A stretch of 64,000 nt of DNA. Source: Dendrophyllia cribrosa (Eukaryota; Cnidaria; Anthozoa; Scleractinia; Dendrophylliidae). Below are positions 21,160 through 32,289 of this stretch, in pieces (position 1 is the first letter of the stretch; the number at the start of each line of letters is the position of its first letter). The DNA lies in NCBI GenBank assembly GCA_024195265.1, contig JAJLRJ010000007.1, forward strand, positions 9,039,328-9,103,327, written 5' to 3'. Under the pieces are notes generated by a model, which saw only the letters and a list, made by a program, of their open reading frames with translations, was not told the origin of the DNA and ran no database searches. Both the position numbers and the translations under genes were made by a program.

Positions 21160-22055
21160 CAGTCATCAAGGAGGGCACTTTAGGTTCGTCTGTATGTATT
21201 TATGCACGACGTGCAGCGACTAATAGCGACGATACCTATTCAAATATGTGCATGGTTGTTGTATTGGTAATTCCATGTGATTAAAACGATGTTGCATGTA
21301 ACTCTTGCGTAAAATCAAAGCCCATAAATAATGCAATGCATTGCGTCAATAGCTCGTGGATTGGAATTGTGCCTTAATCACCATAACCAGAGCTTTGACA
21401 AGTGCACTCGTGTTTCCTTGAAGAGCATGACGACAACACTAATTTAGAACATATAAGCTGGGACTGGCTGCGAAAGTAAACATTTGCTGTTGCATCAGAT
21501 CAGTGCATCCTGACTTGGGCTTCCTTTAGAAACTCTCTACGACATAACTCGATGTTTCAAAGACTTTTCTCTCTTGGGAATAACCAAGATAAGGAAGGTA
21601 AGAAATTTGCTGACGTGGCACGGTAGAACTGACCGCGATATCGATTGGTTGCATAGCAACAACCGGTCTAACTATTCCAGGTTAATTTTGTAAAAGTAAC
21701 TTGTTTACTGTGTTTTTTTGTTTCATTCGTAGCAAAGAGAAAGTATCCTTTTTCTAATAGCGAAAGGAAATAGTTTTGAGTTGGATTTACAATTGACTCA
21801 GTAAGCTTTGTAAACTTTTTACCATTTGGAATAAACTTTATTGAAAGTTATTTTTTGCCCACTCACCAGAAGCGAAGAAAATAATAGTATCTTCAGGTCG
21901 AGTGATGTAAAACGGCGCCATTTTTATCTGTGTAACTACAGTTCAATAGAATTACGTCACCGCAGAAGGGTATTACTAATTTGGCCATGGCTTTCTCGTT
22001 CTACTAATATTTAAATATAATGCGTTTTGCATTAGAAAAATATATACTTCGTAAA
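21160..22055. other. gene-free stretch in copy 2 only
   Basis: AT-rich, no gene or element I can name. Confidence 0.4.
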
Positions 22056-22132
22056 GGCCCCGTGGCCCAATGGATAAATAAGGCATCTGACTACGAATCA
22101 GAGGATTCCAGATTGAGGTCCTGGCGGGGTCG
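22056..22132 (+). pseudogene. tRNA-Arg(ACG) pseudogene
   Basis: The acceptor and anticodon arms (CTACGAA loop) are intact, but the D loop has a 4-nt insertion (GGATAAATAAGG) and the T loop reads TTGAGGT with a mismatched stem. The broken B box predicts loss of transcription. Confidence 0.8.
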
Positions 22133-22388
22133 ATTTTTGTTGCCTTTAACTATTCGATATATAAACTTTCGTCTGTTTTAGCACTGCCTCAATGTCAAAG
22201 CTAAAATTCATCCTTTTTGAAAACTATTCCCTTTTCTTAACTGAGAAAAGAATATGCATCCTTTCGTCTGATAGTAAAACAAGCCAAATAATCTACCACC
22301 CAGCAGAAAGTTAGAATCTTTCGATCGAATTCAGGTAGGTCACTAGGCCGAGGCGATATTTTTTAATTAAAATTCCTACTATGTACTT

Positions 22389-22417
22389 GGGAAAATATTT
22401 GGCTCAAGGTCATGGCA

Positions 22418-22451
<34 letters not shown>

Positions 22452-22477
22452 TAAACCCGACTCAAAGTATTTTATCA
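22389..22477. mobile_element. hairpin, duplicate of 14967-15052
   Basis: Same CGAGCGCAGCGAGG-centred inverted repeat as in copy 1. Confidence 0.65.
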
Positions 22478-22727
22478 TATGACTAATTTGGAGACAAAAT
22501 AACTTAAAATCTAAAGAAGGGGGGTTTTGTGCAATTTTAAAGTTTTAAAATGATAATTTAAAAGTACATAATTAGTATAGTCGGAAACATGCAGCAATCA
22601 GTCTGCTATCAACCTGAGGTACGCTTGTTTGGTTAATCGACCCGGCGTTTTCTGTACGTTTCTATCCATTCTTTGTAACTCTTTTCATTCTCTATCCCTG
22701 CGCTCAGTCGAATAGAAAACATTTCCC

Positions 22728-22903
22728 ACGTATGGACTCGGCGTCATATGACGGTTGAGTTTGTTGTTGGTTCTCATCTTTGCTCCGAGGGTTTTCCTCC
22801 GGGTACTTCGGTTCTGCTTCCTCCATAAAAACCAACATTTCCAACTTCCAACTTGATCCAGAAACAGTGGAAGAAAGAGCCACCTCGTGGATTCCACTGA
22901 AAT
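22728..22903 (+). repeat. SINE body fragment, duplicate
   Basis: Copy-2 counterpart of 15300-15475, with a few substitutions. Confidence 0.75.
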
Positions 22904-23379
22904 TCCTATTTATTTTATTTATTTACTGCCGGCCAGGTTTCGTGAAAAACTGAAAAATCTACATACGGCGTAACAAAAAATGAAGTCCTTTGCCTGGCCA
23001 TTATAAAATGATAACGAATTCACCAAATATTTATATTACCTAAAACAAATCGATCCCAGCTGCGTAAATTATACTAAGTGTTAGGACTTTTAAAAAGGGT
23101 ACTAATATAGGGGAATCTTTGTTTACCATTTATGTAGCCTGCGGACAGACTTCCAGTCGCCCCTCCGAGCCAGGAGCCTGTTCGCAGGATACCTTGTAAG
23201 AGACTAGACTGTTTCGCATTTTATATAGCATAGATAGCCGTGCTATAGTTCGCTTACTTTATAGTGTCTTCCATTTTAGGGCTGAAAGCATTTTGGTTAC
23301 ACTATCTTTGCGGTGGAAACGATTTACAACCCAGCGTGCAGCTCTCCTATCTCCTCTCTTATCGTGTTTAAATATATGC

Positions 23380-23417
<38 letters not shown>

Positions 23418-24690
23418 CTTTGAACCATCTCAACCGTGTTAATGTTCTTTTATCTGTATATGGATCCCACACAGATGAACAATATTCCAGAATTTGGCGT
23501 ACTTAGGCCTTGTATGCCGTTTCCTTGGTCCTAGGTGGGCAATGTATTAAATTCCGCTTAAGAAAGCCAAGAGTTTTATTGGCTTAATATTCGAGATGTT
23601 TTTAACATGTTTGTTCCAGCGGCGGTCGTCGGATAGATAGACACCAAGGTATTTTACAGAGTGCAGAGAGTCCCGGGTTTGTCCTTTAAGTGTATAGCCA
23701 TGAGATAACCCGCGACAAAGGCGGGAAGCTCTACAGAATTGAAATCAGAAACAGTCGACGTACCTCAGGAAGGACATCTTGAGGCCAAAAACTGCTTCTC
23801 TTCTTTGCTGGTTCCTTGGCTGCAGTGGTATTTTCGATATTTGGCTGAGAAGGCGTTGTTGCGCTTTGATGCAGCCGAAGGACCTCCAATTCGAGAGCCA
23901 GTTTTTCCTTCTGCAGCTTTACTAACTCTAACTCCTTGTCAAAAGGATCGGGCCGAAGCATGGCCTATTGTGGTGCGGCAGGAGAACGTGTAGGTTCTTC
24001 TAAGTTCAACTGCGAGAGTTGTTCAAGAAACGAACGAGGCGGAATGTCAAAATCCGTCGCGGAAGAGGCTTCTAATTTAGCTTTAGCGGTGCGACGGCGG
24101 GAACCTGACATGCTGATTTAAAACTGATATTGAGAGGAACGCTTGAGTTTGACTTTCACGGTCGAGAGAGCGATCGTCTCGGATGAGATCGGTAAGAAAC
24201 AATTAGCGAGCAACCTAGCTGACGGATAGATGGGGAAATCTGAAATCCGAGAAGTCAGCGTGGCTCGGTAAATGTTTGCTATATGGTAATTACCAATCAT
24301 CACCCAAGTGATCATTGTACTCATTATGTATAGTCATGAACATACGTGTTTTGCTTTCTCGTGATGTGTAGAACATTACATTTTGCAGTATTGATCTCCA
24401 TCTTCCAATCTGATTCCCAGTTTTCTAGATTAAGAAGATCTTGTTGCAACTGGATACAATCATCCGTGGACTTAATGGTTAGATAAACCCAGGTGTCATC
24501 TGCGAAGAGACGGACTTTAGATTTCACATACTGGGAGAGGTCGTTAATATAGGCCAAGAATAAAATGGGACCTAAAACAGAATTTTGTGGGACTCCTGAT
24601 GCCACTGGAACATGATCAGATATCGCTCCTTCAAGAACTACCCGGTTTTTTTGTTTGATAGCAGAAAGCTTTTTAACCAGGTTACGCTAG
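23418..24690 (-). pseudogene. LINE reverse-transcriptase fragment, duplicate
   Basis: Copy-2 counterpart of 15990-17260. It keeps GVPQNSVLGPILF and the FADDT catalytic motif (24324-24605) and is interrupted by the same nested insertion. Confidence 0.75.
23704..24326 (-). mobile_element. insertion with gag-like frame, duplicate
   Basis: Flanked by TGTATAGCCATGA (one change) and TGTATAGTCATGA. Compared with copy 1 it lacks a few small insertions; copy 1 has, for example, an extra AATTATTT. Confidence 0.6.
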
Positions 24691-24770
24691 TATAATAAGA
24701 TAAGGCAAACTAAGCAAAATGCGATCGTACATCTTCTTAAAAATAGGTGCTTGTATAAGAATGGACACCA

Positions 24771-24890
24771 GGGGTCAATTTTATAAAACTTTTACAAGTG
24801 TAATTTACAAGTGTAGCTATTGTTTTCAAGCTCTGAAACAATGGCTACACTTGTAAATTACACTTGTAAAAGTTTTATTAAATTGACCCC
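24771..24890. mobile_element. 120-bp hairpin, duplicate of 17355-17474
   Basis: Same GGGGTCAATTT palindrome as in copy 1. Confidence 0.85.
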
Positions 24891-24987
24891 AGAAGGAAAG
24901 AGGATTAGAGGCGGATCGCCAATTGGAGAGTGGAATTTAGGCACATTCTTTGGTAAGTTTATCAGTTCTTATGACGGAAAAAGAGAT

Positions 24988-25360
24988 CGACCCCGCCAGG
25001 ATTCGAACCTGGAATTCCCTGATTCGTAGTCAGTTGCCTTAAGGCTGGTTTTCACTTATCGACGGAGTCGGAGTCGGAGTCGGAGTCGTAATCAGAAGCG
25101 CAGAGCGATACGATCTAGTGAAAATCAAACCGACGGAATCGGAAGAAGTTAACGGAGTCATAAGCGGAATCGGAAGAAAATGGAATCGTTCTGATTCTTC
25201 CGGCTCCGATTCCGTCGAGCTTATGACTCCGCTTCAACTCCGATTTCGATTTTCATTAGGTCGGAAGCGCTCTTACGACTCCGACTACGACTCCGACTCC
25301 GACTCCGTCGCCAGTGAAAACCAGTCTCGAACCAGTCTTGATCCATTGGGCCACGGGGCC
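24988..25360 (-). pseudogene. tRNA-Arg(ACG) split by a MITE, duplicate
   Basis: Same interruption as 17572-17944. The tRNA parts are 24988-25041 and 25338-25360, and the MITE is 25042-25338. One boundary base differs (CTTGATCC against CTTTATCC). Confidence 0.85.
25042..25338. mobile_element. MITE with CTGGTTTTCACT ends, duplicate
   Basis: Copy-2 counterpart of 17626-17922, inside the tRNA pseudogene. Confidence 0.75.
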
Positions 25361-25556
25361 TTCATGGAGGATTAGATTTTTTAATACGACATAATTCCAG
25401 TAACACACATAGAATGGTCTCGTTTATAAAAATTACAATAAACTGCAAGGTTGATCTGACTACGTAAAAAAGTAGACTTTGCGAGAAAAATTGTCTCCAG
25501 CCTTCCAAAGGCAATTAACTGTGTAAAGAAATATTTCTCATGAAGTTTGATTTTAA

Positions 25557-25783
25557 AGGGGCAGTATCACGCACGAGGTCGAAACTTGAAAACGTCGGCC
25601 CAGTTTTCAAGTTTGATTCCGCAAATTCAAAAAGGCCGTCGAGAAGTGGAGGTATTTGTTGAATCAAAAAATCCGTTTTGATAGCCGGAAGAAAAAAAAA
25701 TCATTTTTAACAGTGATATGTCCAAAATTCCGGTGCAAGAATAGTGAACAGTGCCGCGCGTGGAACCTCGTGATACTGCCCCT
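25557..25783 (+). mobile_element. TTAA-flanked MITE, copy 3
   Basis: Duplicate of 19117-19344. TTAA on both sides. Confidence 0.8.
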
Positions 25784-25904
25784 TTAAGCAAATGGCATCG
25801 AAATGGTGTCAATTTTAAAACTACCTCAAAACTATTCACTTTTCTCATAAAAGAGAGAGTATTTCCTATTTGTTTGGAAACAAGCAAAAACAACAACAAA
25901 AAAA

Positions 25905-25978
25905 CGACCCCGCCAGGACTTGAACCTGGAATCTTCTGATCCAAAGTCAGACGCCTTAATCCATTAGGCTACGAGGCC
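25905..25978 (-). pseudogene. tRNA-Arg(TCG)-derived, anticodon now TTG
   Basis: Counterpart of 19464-19536. A C-to-T change on the tRNA strand turns the anticodon from TCG to TTG (a Gln anticodon), and one base is inserted in the D loop (GGATTAAGG). The body still looks like tRNA-Arg. Most likely a pseudogene; a misreading tRNA is a remote alternative. Confidence 0.75.
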
Positions 25979-26139
25979 GAGTTATGCCATGAAATTCTTA
26001 TGTAAAGTCTGATTGCACATGTAGTATATGTATTCACTACACAATGTTTTATGCAACTTGTCTCGCAACAGCTCAATTAATAAACCAATCGTTGCAGCTA
26101 CACGAAGAGGGGGTGTTACCGGCTCGGCAACGTTTTTAA

Positions 26140-26345
26140 CCCTTTCACTCCCAAGAGTGCCAAAGAACAAAATTCAAGAAAAATTCCAAATTTTATTTTG
26201 TAAAATATTCAAAAACAAATGGTACCATGCAAAAGTACTGCTGAAGAAGTTTCATTTGAATGGTCACACCATAGGATTTCGATGACGGACTCAAAAGTTA
26301 GAACTACACAACATGTCTCCATAATTGACTCTAGGAGTGAAAGGG
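26140..26345. mobile_element. TTAA-flanked MITE, CCCTTTCACTCC ends
   Basis: CCCTTTCACTCCCAAGAGTG and its inverted partner ending GGAGTGAAAGGG lie within TTAA duplications (26136-26139 and 26346-26349). TTAA plus CCC ends fit piggyBac-type MITEs. A diverged relative lies at 57968-58171. Confidence 0.8.
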
Positions 26346-26349
26346 TTAA

Positions 26350-26944
26350 ACGTAAACAAACTAATGTCTCGCATCGTAGCCTTAGCGTAAAGAACTAAGG
26401 CATATGTAGTGCAGTACCTCGCCAGGTGATGGAAATTGCGAAACATGTTGAAAAAGGGGGTGTTGCACTGTGCAACACTAAAAGAGTTGCTGCAACTGCC
26501 GCAGAAAGTATAACCTGAATTTACTATCGCTATAGCTTTTATATTAAAGAATGGCATTCTCAAGGTATATTACACGTGAATATCCGAGATCTATAATTTT
26601 TCTTCATGATGTCAAAAATTATGTGTAATGCAAAATTATGCTATAATTTACAAAGGCGGTCACATGAGAAGTTTGAATGCGTGGTCCCGAGCGAAAAAAT
26701 GGGTGACACTTTTTGCCTTTAAAAGCAAAGTAAGCTTAATGATTATTTGAATAAACTGTTTCTGAAACAGAGTTCAGTGTTCTTTCAGTAAGTTTGTTCA
26801 TTCACCGTTTTTGATCTCTGGAAGCTCATGTATAAACAAGACTGATATGCCGATTATGCAGGGCACCCAACGAGAAATATTGAGGAAAACGTTTGGAAAT
26901 GGCGTTGTACTGTTTTCCATATAGTTTTAACGCTTTTATATGAA
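26350..26944. other. gene-free stretch
   Basis: No gene; the 26291-26563 minus-strand frame has no recognisable domain. Confidence 0.4.
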
Positions 26945-27121
26945 AATATATGAAAGCTAATACGGCTTGAGCTTTTCGGCGGTTCTTTTAGCTGAATATT
27001 TCAAATTTTACTAGTTGCTTACACCTTTCCAAATATTCTATAGCTGACGTTATTTCGTACACAAAACGACGTTTTTTTCCTCTGAAAACAAAAAGGCGTT
27101 AAATTTTCCGATGTTACGAAT
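26945..27121 (-). repeat. dispersed repeat that contains the satellite precursor
   Basis: On the minus strand this reads TTCGTAACATCGGAAAATTT, then GTACGAAATAACGTCAGCTA, then TTGGAAAGGTGTAAGCAACT. The same order occurs at 40497-44640, but there the middle piece is a 29-bp tandem array. Confidence 0.65.
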
Positions 27122-27415
27122 GGATCGAGGCAAGTTTTTAATCTCATTTAATCCGAATTTTAAAATAATATGACGATAGTTCATAAAGTGCAATTGCTAT
27201 GAAACTAAGAAATGTCTTTGTTCCATGTTTTTGTTATCGTTTTTCGGCCTTGACCGCAGATACCACGCAGCTCTTAACAACTTCTAATTTCATTGGACCT
27301 GTATATCACGCAGCTCTATTGTTTTCAGGGCTAGGGTCCATTGTTGTGTTGTTCGTTCTATTGTTTTCTCAGGAAATCAGAGAAGACCTTGTTCGTAAGA
27401 GCTGCGTACTGCTCC
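27122..27415. other. gene-free stretch
   Basis: An open frame at 27199-27420 has no recognised domain or neighbouring splice signal. Not called. Confidence 0.35.
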
Positions 27416-27537
27416 CTTGACCGTGCACAAGACAATAGATGTTGAACTTTTTTTCGAGCAACTGACCAATAGAAATGGTGCTATTAAGTTATTCAGTCAT
27501 AGTGTGTGATCAAAAAACAAAAGATGTGCACGGTCAA
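27416..27537. mobile_element. 122-bp MITE, CTTGACCGTGCACA ends
   Basis: CTTGACCGTGCACA and TGTGCACGGTCAAG form exact terminal inverted repeats. No protein. Confidence 0.7.
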
Positions 27538-27769
27538 GTACGGTTCAACATAAATTGTAGCTCTTTTGTTATCGCCACTGAAGTCTACAAGGTTTCATAA
27601 CCAACCCTCGATAAACTATGATATGACTAAGACCTTCAGAATATCTTTTCTCGGTACTGATTCGTTGGGTGCTCCTGATTATGCAAATTGCAGATGTGTA
27701 CTCTTTTGTACTTTGTCTTTAAATTTCGGGTTTTGGGTAATTCATGATAGTTGGCTACCATATTTTAGT

Positions 27770-27935
27770 ATATTCTTAAACAGTGGATAGCGCTCTGATT
27801 GGCTGCTGAAACTCGGGATTAAGCAAGCCGGCTATCCACCTCCAAGCAATTTGGGCGCGAAAATTGTAATAGTTGACAGGAATAAATGAGTTAAAAATCG
27901 TCATTTTCGTGCTATATTATCTCACTGTTTTGGTT
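27770..27935 (+). mobile_element. MITE, copy 2 of the 9435-9610 family
   Basis: Shares AAACAGTGGATAGCG, TTGACAGGAATAAATGAGTT and ATATTATCTCACTGTTT with the first copy. Confidence 0.7.
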
Positions 27936-27946
27936 TGTACATATAT

Positions 27947-28090
27947 CTTATTAACCAAGCGCGAGGGCCGTACTGGGAGAATATCGGCCCGAGGTCTTGA
28001 CAGTACGGATCGAGCGCAGCGAGGTCCGTACAGAAAAGACCGAGGGCCGATATTCTCCTAGTACGGTCCCGAGCAAGCTTGGTTAATAAG
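27947..28090. mobile_element. 144-bp palindrome, CTTATTAACCAAGC ends
   Basis: Near-perfect inverted arms contain GGGCCGTACT and GAGAATATCGGCC around the core GATCGAGCGCAGCGAGGTC. Confidence 0.8.
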
Positions 28091-28094
28091 AGAT

Positions 28095-29780
28095 TTATTA
28101 CACGACTCCTGTCGGCGGGAGGATCGCGCCGGATCATTCGGGACAATGCCCGGTCCAATAGATCGTTTTCACGTGACGTCACGACAGATCCGCCGCCATA
28201 TTGGTGGACCACTTTCAATTGCGTAATAGCAGTAATAGGGTGCAATGCAAGTCATATCTATAGTTGTCGCATTTTAGAAATGAATACTTCGGGATGTGAA
28301 GCAAAGTCTGGGGAAAATCTTTATTTGACTTGTTTTTTCCCATTTCGGGATATGCTAAGAAGTTGAAATCGCGAGTTAAACAGTGTTATTTGGAGAAAAT
28401 CTCGGCAATTAGAAATCCATCCCATGTCGACATTTATTCGAACCGGACTGGTTGTCTCATATTCAAACAGTTGAATCATTGTAACAGCCTTTACACCCAC
28501 TAGCAGTTTAAAACTTTCCGATGCCTACACTAGGAGCTTATAATAAAACAGTGTCCGTATTTATAGTTAGCGTACTACAAAGCCAAATCATTGCTACGGA
28601 CAAGTTTGTTTAGCGATAGTGAGACATTTCCAGCGATGACTCAAAATCTCAATTTTAATCAACACGGAAAGAGAAGGAACAGTTTCGTCTGCTCATTGCC
28701 TTGGTTGTAAGGCCAGGCAAACAGAATCCTTTTCAAATTATATGGCGAGTGTTTGTTTGGAACTGACCAAGAAGCATAGACAACACCCCGGCTCAGTGAT
28801 AAACTCAGTCATGTACACAAGTTGTGTACATGCGAGTGGAGAATTTTTGGCGATCAGTTTGAAAGAGAGACTAGTGGGCAGCAATTGCGAACTATAAGCT
28901 GAAAAAGTTATTTATTTCTCCTACATACTTCGTTTAACTATCGTAGACTTCATCAGGGAGTTTTAGGTCTGTGTATCGAAGCCATAAAAACGGAAATCGC
29001 ACGAGCGCAAACAACAGCCGAGAATGTTTTGGTCGAATTTGCGTAAAAGAAAAGGCGAAACCGTATGAAATATTTCAGTAGGGCAAGACATGAAATATCC
29101 TTGGGGGCTTAGTTTTAGCTTTTGGAGATTCGTTCTCGAGCACAATATCAGACATTTGCCCTCCGGGTTTAGTTCGCGTTTCTTTGATGACATTTTTTCG
29201 GCTACAATCGCTTTGGCTTTTTTTGTTCCTTTTGATTCCTCTCTCTGTTCTCGCTGCGACGTTTGTTCTACGTTTCTTTTATCCTGTTTTTTTTTGTGTC
29301 GTTCCCGAGTATTAATGAAACCCAGTCAACATTATATCTATCCCTGTTATAGCCGCTTGTCCAGAAATTGAAACAAAATATCTGGCTTACACGTGCACAC
29401 TATCGTTCAAAACTCGTCCGTAAGGATTCTGCCCGACTAATAGCAGAAATCCATCGCGATCGCCTCTCTTGCGGCAATTTGTCGGTTTCTTTACTTTGAT
29501 TCATAACTGAGAACGTCCTCAAGTGAAATAAATACCCCTATCTCGACCGCTTTTGCTTCCACATCGAACAATTGATTACAGCACCCGTATAATTAAGAGG
29601 ACGCGACTCGGGTTTGTTTACACTTTCAGTCCACCAATATGGCGGCGTAGCAACGGTTGTCAAGAATTTTGTCACGTGAGTGAAAACGATCTATACTTAG
29701 AGAATATTGGACCGGCAATCGAGCATTCTGATTGGTTGATTTTAGTTATTGGCCCTCTGACTGACTTAGTCGTGTAATAA
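28095..29780. mobile_element. 1.7-kb element with TTATTACACGACT ends
   Basis: TTATTACACGACT at the left and AGTCGTGTAATAA at the right are inverted. Sub-terminal blocks CCAATAGATCGTTTTCACGT with GCCGCCATATTGGTGGAC (28155-28210) recur inverted at 29628-29700. The interior of about 1.4 kb has no convincing protein; the frames at 28963-29193 (-) and 29090-29371 (+) oppose each other and match nothing I know. It may be a large non-autonomous element. Confidence 0.6.
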
Positions 29781-30390
29781 TACTATTTACCTCAGTGTCG
29801 GTGGCCAGTGGTGGATAATTTATAGGGTCGGGTTTTTAATTAACTCACTCGCAGGTGAGTCAATACAAGTAGCTATTATTTGCATATCTAGTGTAAGTAT
29901 TAACGAGGTAAATTTATAGAGAAAAGGTGGTCGTTGGTCACATTAACCGGATGGAGTTTATATTTGTTTAGTTTTTTACCAAAGTTGCACGTTTCACTTA
30001 ATATTTTGCTATGCTCTTTGAAGTTATTTTTGTGCTTTAGTCGTATATTTATTATTAACTTTTCTCAGAACGACAGCTGCAAATAAATTGTTTTTTTAAG
30101 CAAATTTATTTTTCATTAATGCAAACACACAAACAAAAAAATTTATTCCAATGGCGGCGTCATTGGTGTTTTATAACGGCGTTATTTTCTGACTCCAATA
30201 ACTAGAAGGGTCAAAATGCTTATTATTATGAGTAGTACTGTAGCTCTTCCAGACCTCTATTTTTATTGGCCCCGTAGTACTGTAGCTTCTATTGTGTTTA
30301 GGTCTAGGGCTATCGTTTGTGTTGTTTAACCTATTGTTTCGTTAACCAATCACTGAGCTTGTTTGGAAAGGTACAGCCTCTCCCATTATT
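29781..30390. other. gene-free stretch
   Basis: AT-rich; nothing recognised. Confidence 0.5.
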
Positions 30391-30582
30391 ATACACCTTA
30401 TTCATAAATGGCGGCCGATTTATTATTCTTTTATACATGTATGTATGTTAATTAGCCTCACTGGCCTCAGCAGCGCGTGCAAAATTCAAAAGAATTTTTA
30501 CTCTAAAATGAGGCCAGTGAGGCAAATTAACATAAATATAAAAGAATAATAAATAGGCCGCCATTTATGAATAAGGTGTATA
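30391..30582. mobile_element. 190-bp MITE, TATACACCTTATTCATAAAT ends
   Basis: Near-perfect inverted arms, including AAATGGCGGCC and CCTCACTGGCCTCA, meet near 30485. Likely TA target duplication. It lies 350 bp upstream of the GPCR gene. Confidence 0.85.
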
Positions 30583-30928
30583 ACTAGATTTAAAGACAAC
30601 CCCTTAGAATCGGGCATTTTTTTCACAATCTTAAGTTGGAGTCATCTGTTTCGCTTGCGTTGGATTCAAACGTGTGTTTCTGTTACGGCAACACATTTAT
30701 TCGACATATCTATTCAGTCAGTGGCTATCGACAGACAGACAGATATGGCAAATACTTGCCCAAATGATGTACTTTGTCCGTATAATATCATGGTCAGACC
30801 ATCTTGGCTGAGAACTGAAGCATTTTGTTGAGTCCTGCATCTTTCTTCAAGATACGACTACAGAAAACTGCCTTAAATAAAAACATTGTTGAATTAATCT
30901 TTGTTTCAAGAATTAACAACTGTTAACA

Positions 30929-31846
30929 ATGACAGAAGCTGAAGACTCCAAGGATGTCGATTCATCGCACATCGTTATAAACGGCGTCTTCAACGTATTT
31001 TCATCTGACACTGCCATCATGTTGAACATTATAACAATTCGCGCGCTGAGAAAAACTTCGTCGTTGCCAAGACCTCTAAAAACACTGTTCCTGAATCTGA
31101 CTGTTTCTGATCTTGGTGTTGGCTTATTGGTCCAACCTTTGAATGTAGCATGGTTCGTCACGAGCTTGAAGGAAAACACTGAAAATAATCAAACTTTTAA
31201 GATCACGAACGCCATGTTTGAAATCACGGCTACTTTTCTTGGTGTTGCTTCGTTCTTTGGTGTAACAGCTCTAACAGCAGACAGATTCTTGGCTATTCAT
31301 CTTCATCTCAGATATCAAGAACTTGTGACTCACAGGCGTGTTGTTGCTGTGGTGACCTCAATTTGGTTGCTCAGTGCAATTATTTCACCACTTTGGTTAT
31401 GGAACCCAAAGATATACTCTATTGTTACCGTTATAGTTCCAACTGTTTGTTTAATTCTTACAGCATTTTTTTACTACAAGATTTATTTAACCGTACGACG
31501 CCACAAAAATGAAATTCAAGTCCTGCAAGTACAACAAGTAGCGCAGAATGATGAAGTGATGACAAATACTCTGAATACTGCGAGACGGATAAAGTCTGCA
31601 GTTGGTGCATTCTACGTGTATCTCGTGTTTTTGGTCTGCTATTTGCCATTCATAAGTATTAATGTTGTCTATTTAATAACAGGAGAAAGTACCGTTATAA
31701 ACACTTTATTTGAATACACTGCGACGTTGACATATCTAAATTCATCTCTCAATCCACTGGTTTACTGCTGGAAGATGAGACATATTCGACATGCTATCAT
31801 GAACATACTGCGAAATATGTTTTCCAATGGTGATACAACTAACTAA
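30929..31846 (+). CDS. class A (rhodopsin-like) GPCR, 305 residues, single exon
   Basis: Seven hydrophobic segments. TM1 has N33 (IMLNIITI), TM2 has NLTVSDLG with D61, TM3 ends in D118-R119-F120 (DRF for DRY, then LAIHLHLRYQ), TM6 has CYLP (237-240) and TM7 has NSSLNPLVYCW with the NPxxY set N275-P276-Y279. The usual TM3 cysteine of the ECL2 disulfide is absent and ECL2 is very short, as in melanocortin, cannabinoid and adenosine-type receptors. RYQ after the DRF fits melanocortin-like cnidarian receptors. The N-terminus is about 18 residues with no signal peptide, and NQT (88-90) is a possible glycosylation site. It acts at the plasma membrane through G proteins; the ligand is unknown. Intronless; AATAAA follows about 110 bases past the stop. 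Confidence 0.92.
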   Translation: MTEAEDSKDVDSSHIVINGVFNVFSSDTAIMLNIITIRALRKTSSLPRPLKTLFLNLTVSDLGVGLLVQPLNVAWFVTSLKENTENNQTFKITNAMFEITATFLGVASFFGVTALTADRFLAIHLHLRYQELVTHRRVVAVVTSIWLLSAIISPLWLWNPKIYSIVTVIVPTVCLILTAFFYYKIYLTVRRHKNEIQVLQVQQVAQNDEVMTNTLNTARRIKSAVGAFYVYLVFLVCYLPFISINVVYLITGESTVINTLFEYTATLTYLNSSLNPLVYCWKMRHIRHAIMNILRNMFSNGDTTN

Positions 31847-31957
31847 AAACAGCTTAGTATTGAAATTATTTTTTGTTGACATTTTCATTTGCCCTTTACA
31901 GTATTTAGATTAAGTATTCTGATATACTAACTTATAATTCAAAGGGGACAGACTTCA

Positions 31958-31963
31958 AATAAA
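31958..31963 (+). terminator. polyadenylation signal of the GPCR gene
   Basis: AATAAA 112 bases past the TAA stop; the nearest such signal on this strand. Confidence 0.6.
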
Positions 31964-31969
31964 TGTGGC

Positions 31970-32289
31970 TTCTAAACATCTCTGAATTTTGTAACTGTTC
32001 ATCAGTAGGATGCCTTAAATGTGTGCAATTTCACAATTGTTTTCGGCTCCATCAAATCCTATACCAATTGCAGAACATTTTAGGAGGAGCACAGTTACTG
32101 ACAAGACATATTAGTAAGGAAAACAACGCAAAATAAATTTAGTACGTTAAATAACGAACTGAGCACACACGTCAACTACGTCAACGTCAACGCACCTGCA
32201 TCAAACTGAATGGAAGCAATATAGAAATTAAATAGGGGCGCTAGGATGATATAAAGGATCTAAAATAACAAAGGATACGGCGGTGTCAC
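31970..32289. other. gene-free stretch
   Basis: Nothing recognised except ACGTCAACTACGTCAACG near 32170. Confidence 0.4.

Larger units (their letters stand above)
19582..26025. repeat. tandem segmental duplication, copy 2
   Basis: Repeats the order of copy 1. It keeps the 1.8-kb block 20551-22378 with one more tRNA pseudogene, but lacks the counterpart of 18071-19044; the junction at 25486 joins GCGAGA to AAAAATTG, with AAAA microhomology. All shared insertions (LINE-nested element, MITE in tRNA, TTAA MITE) therefore predate the duplication. Confidence 0.9.

Noticed and set aside
27199..27420. 73-codon frame with a hydrophobic stretch
   Set aside because: No homology recognised, no AATAAA nearby, and the right end overlaps a MITE end.
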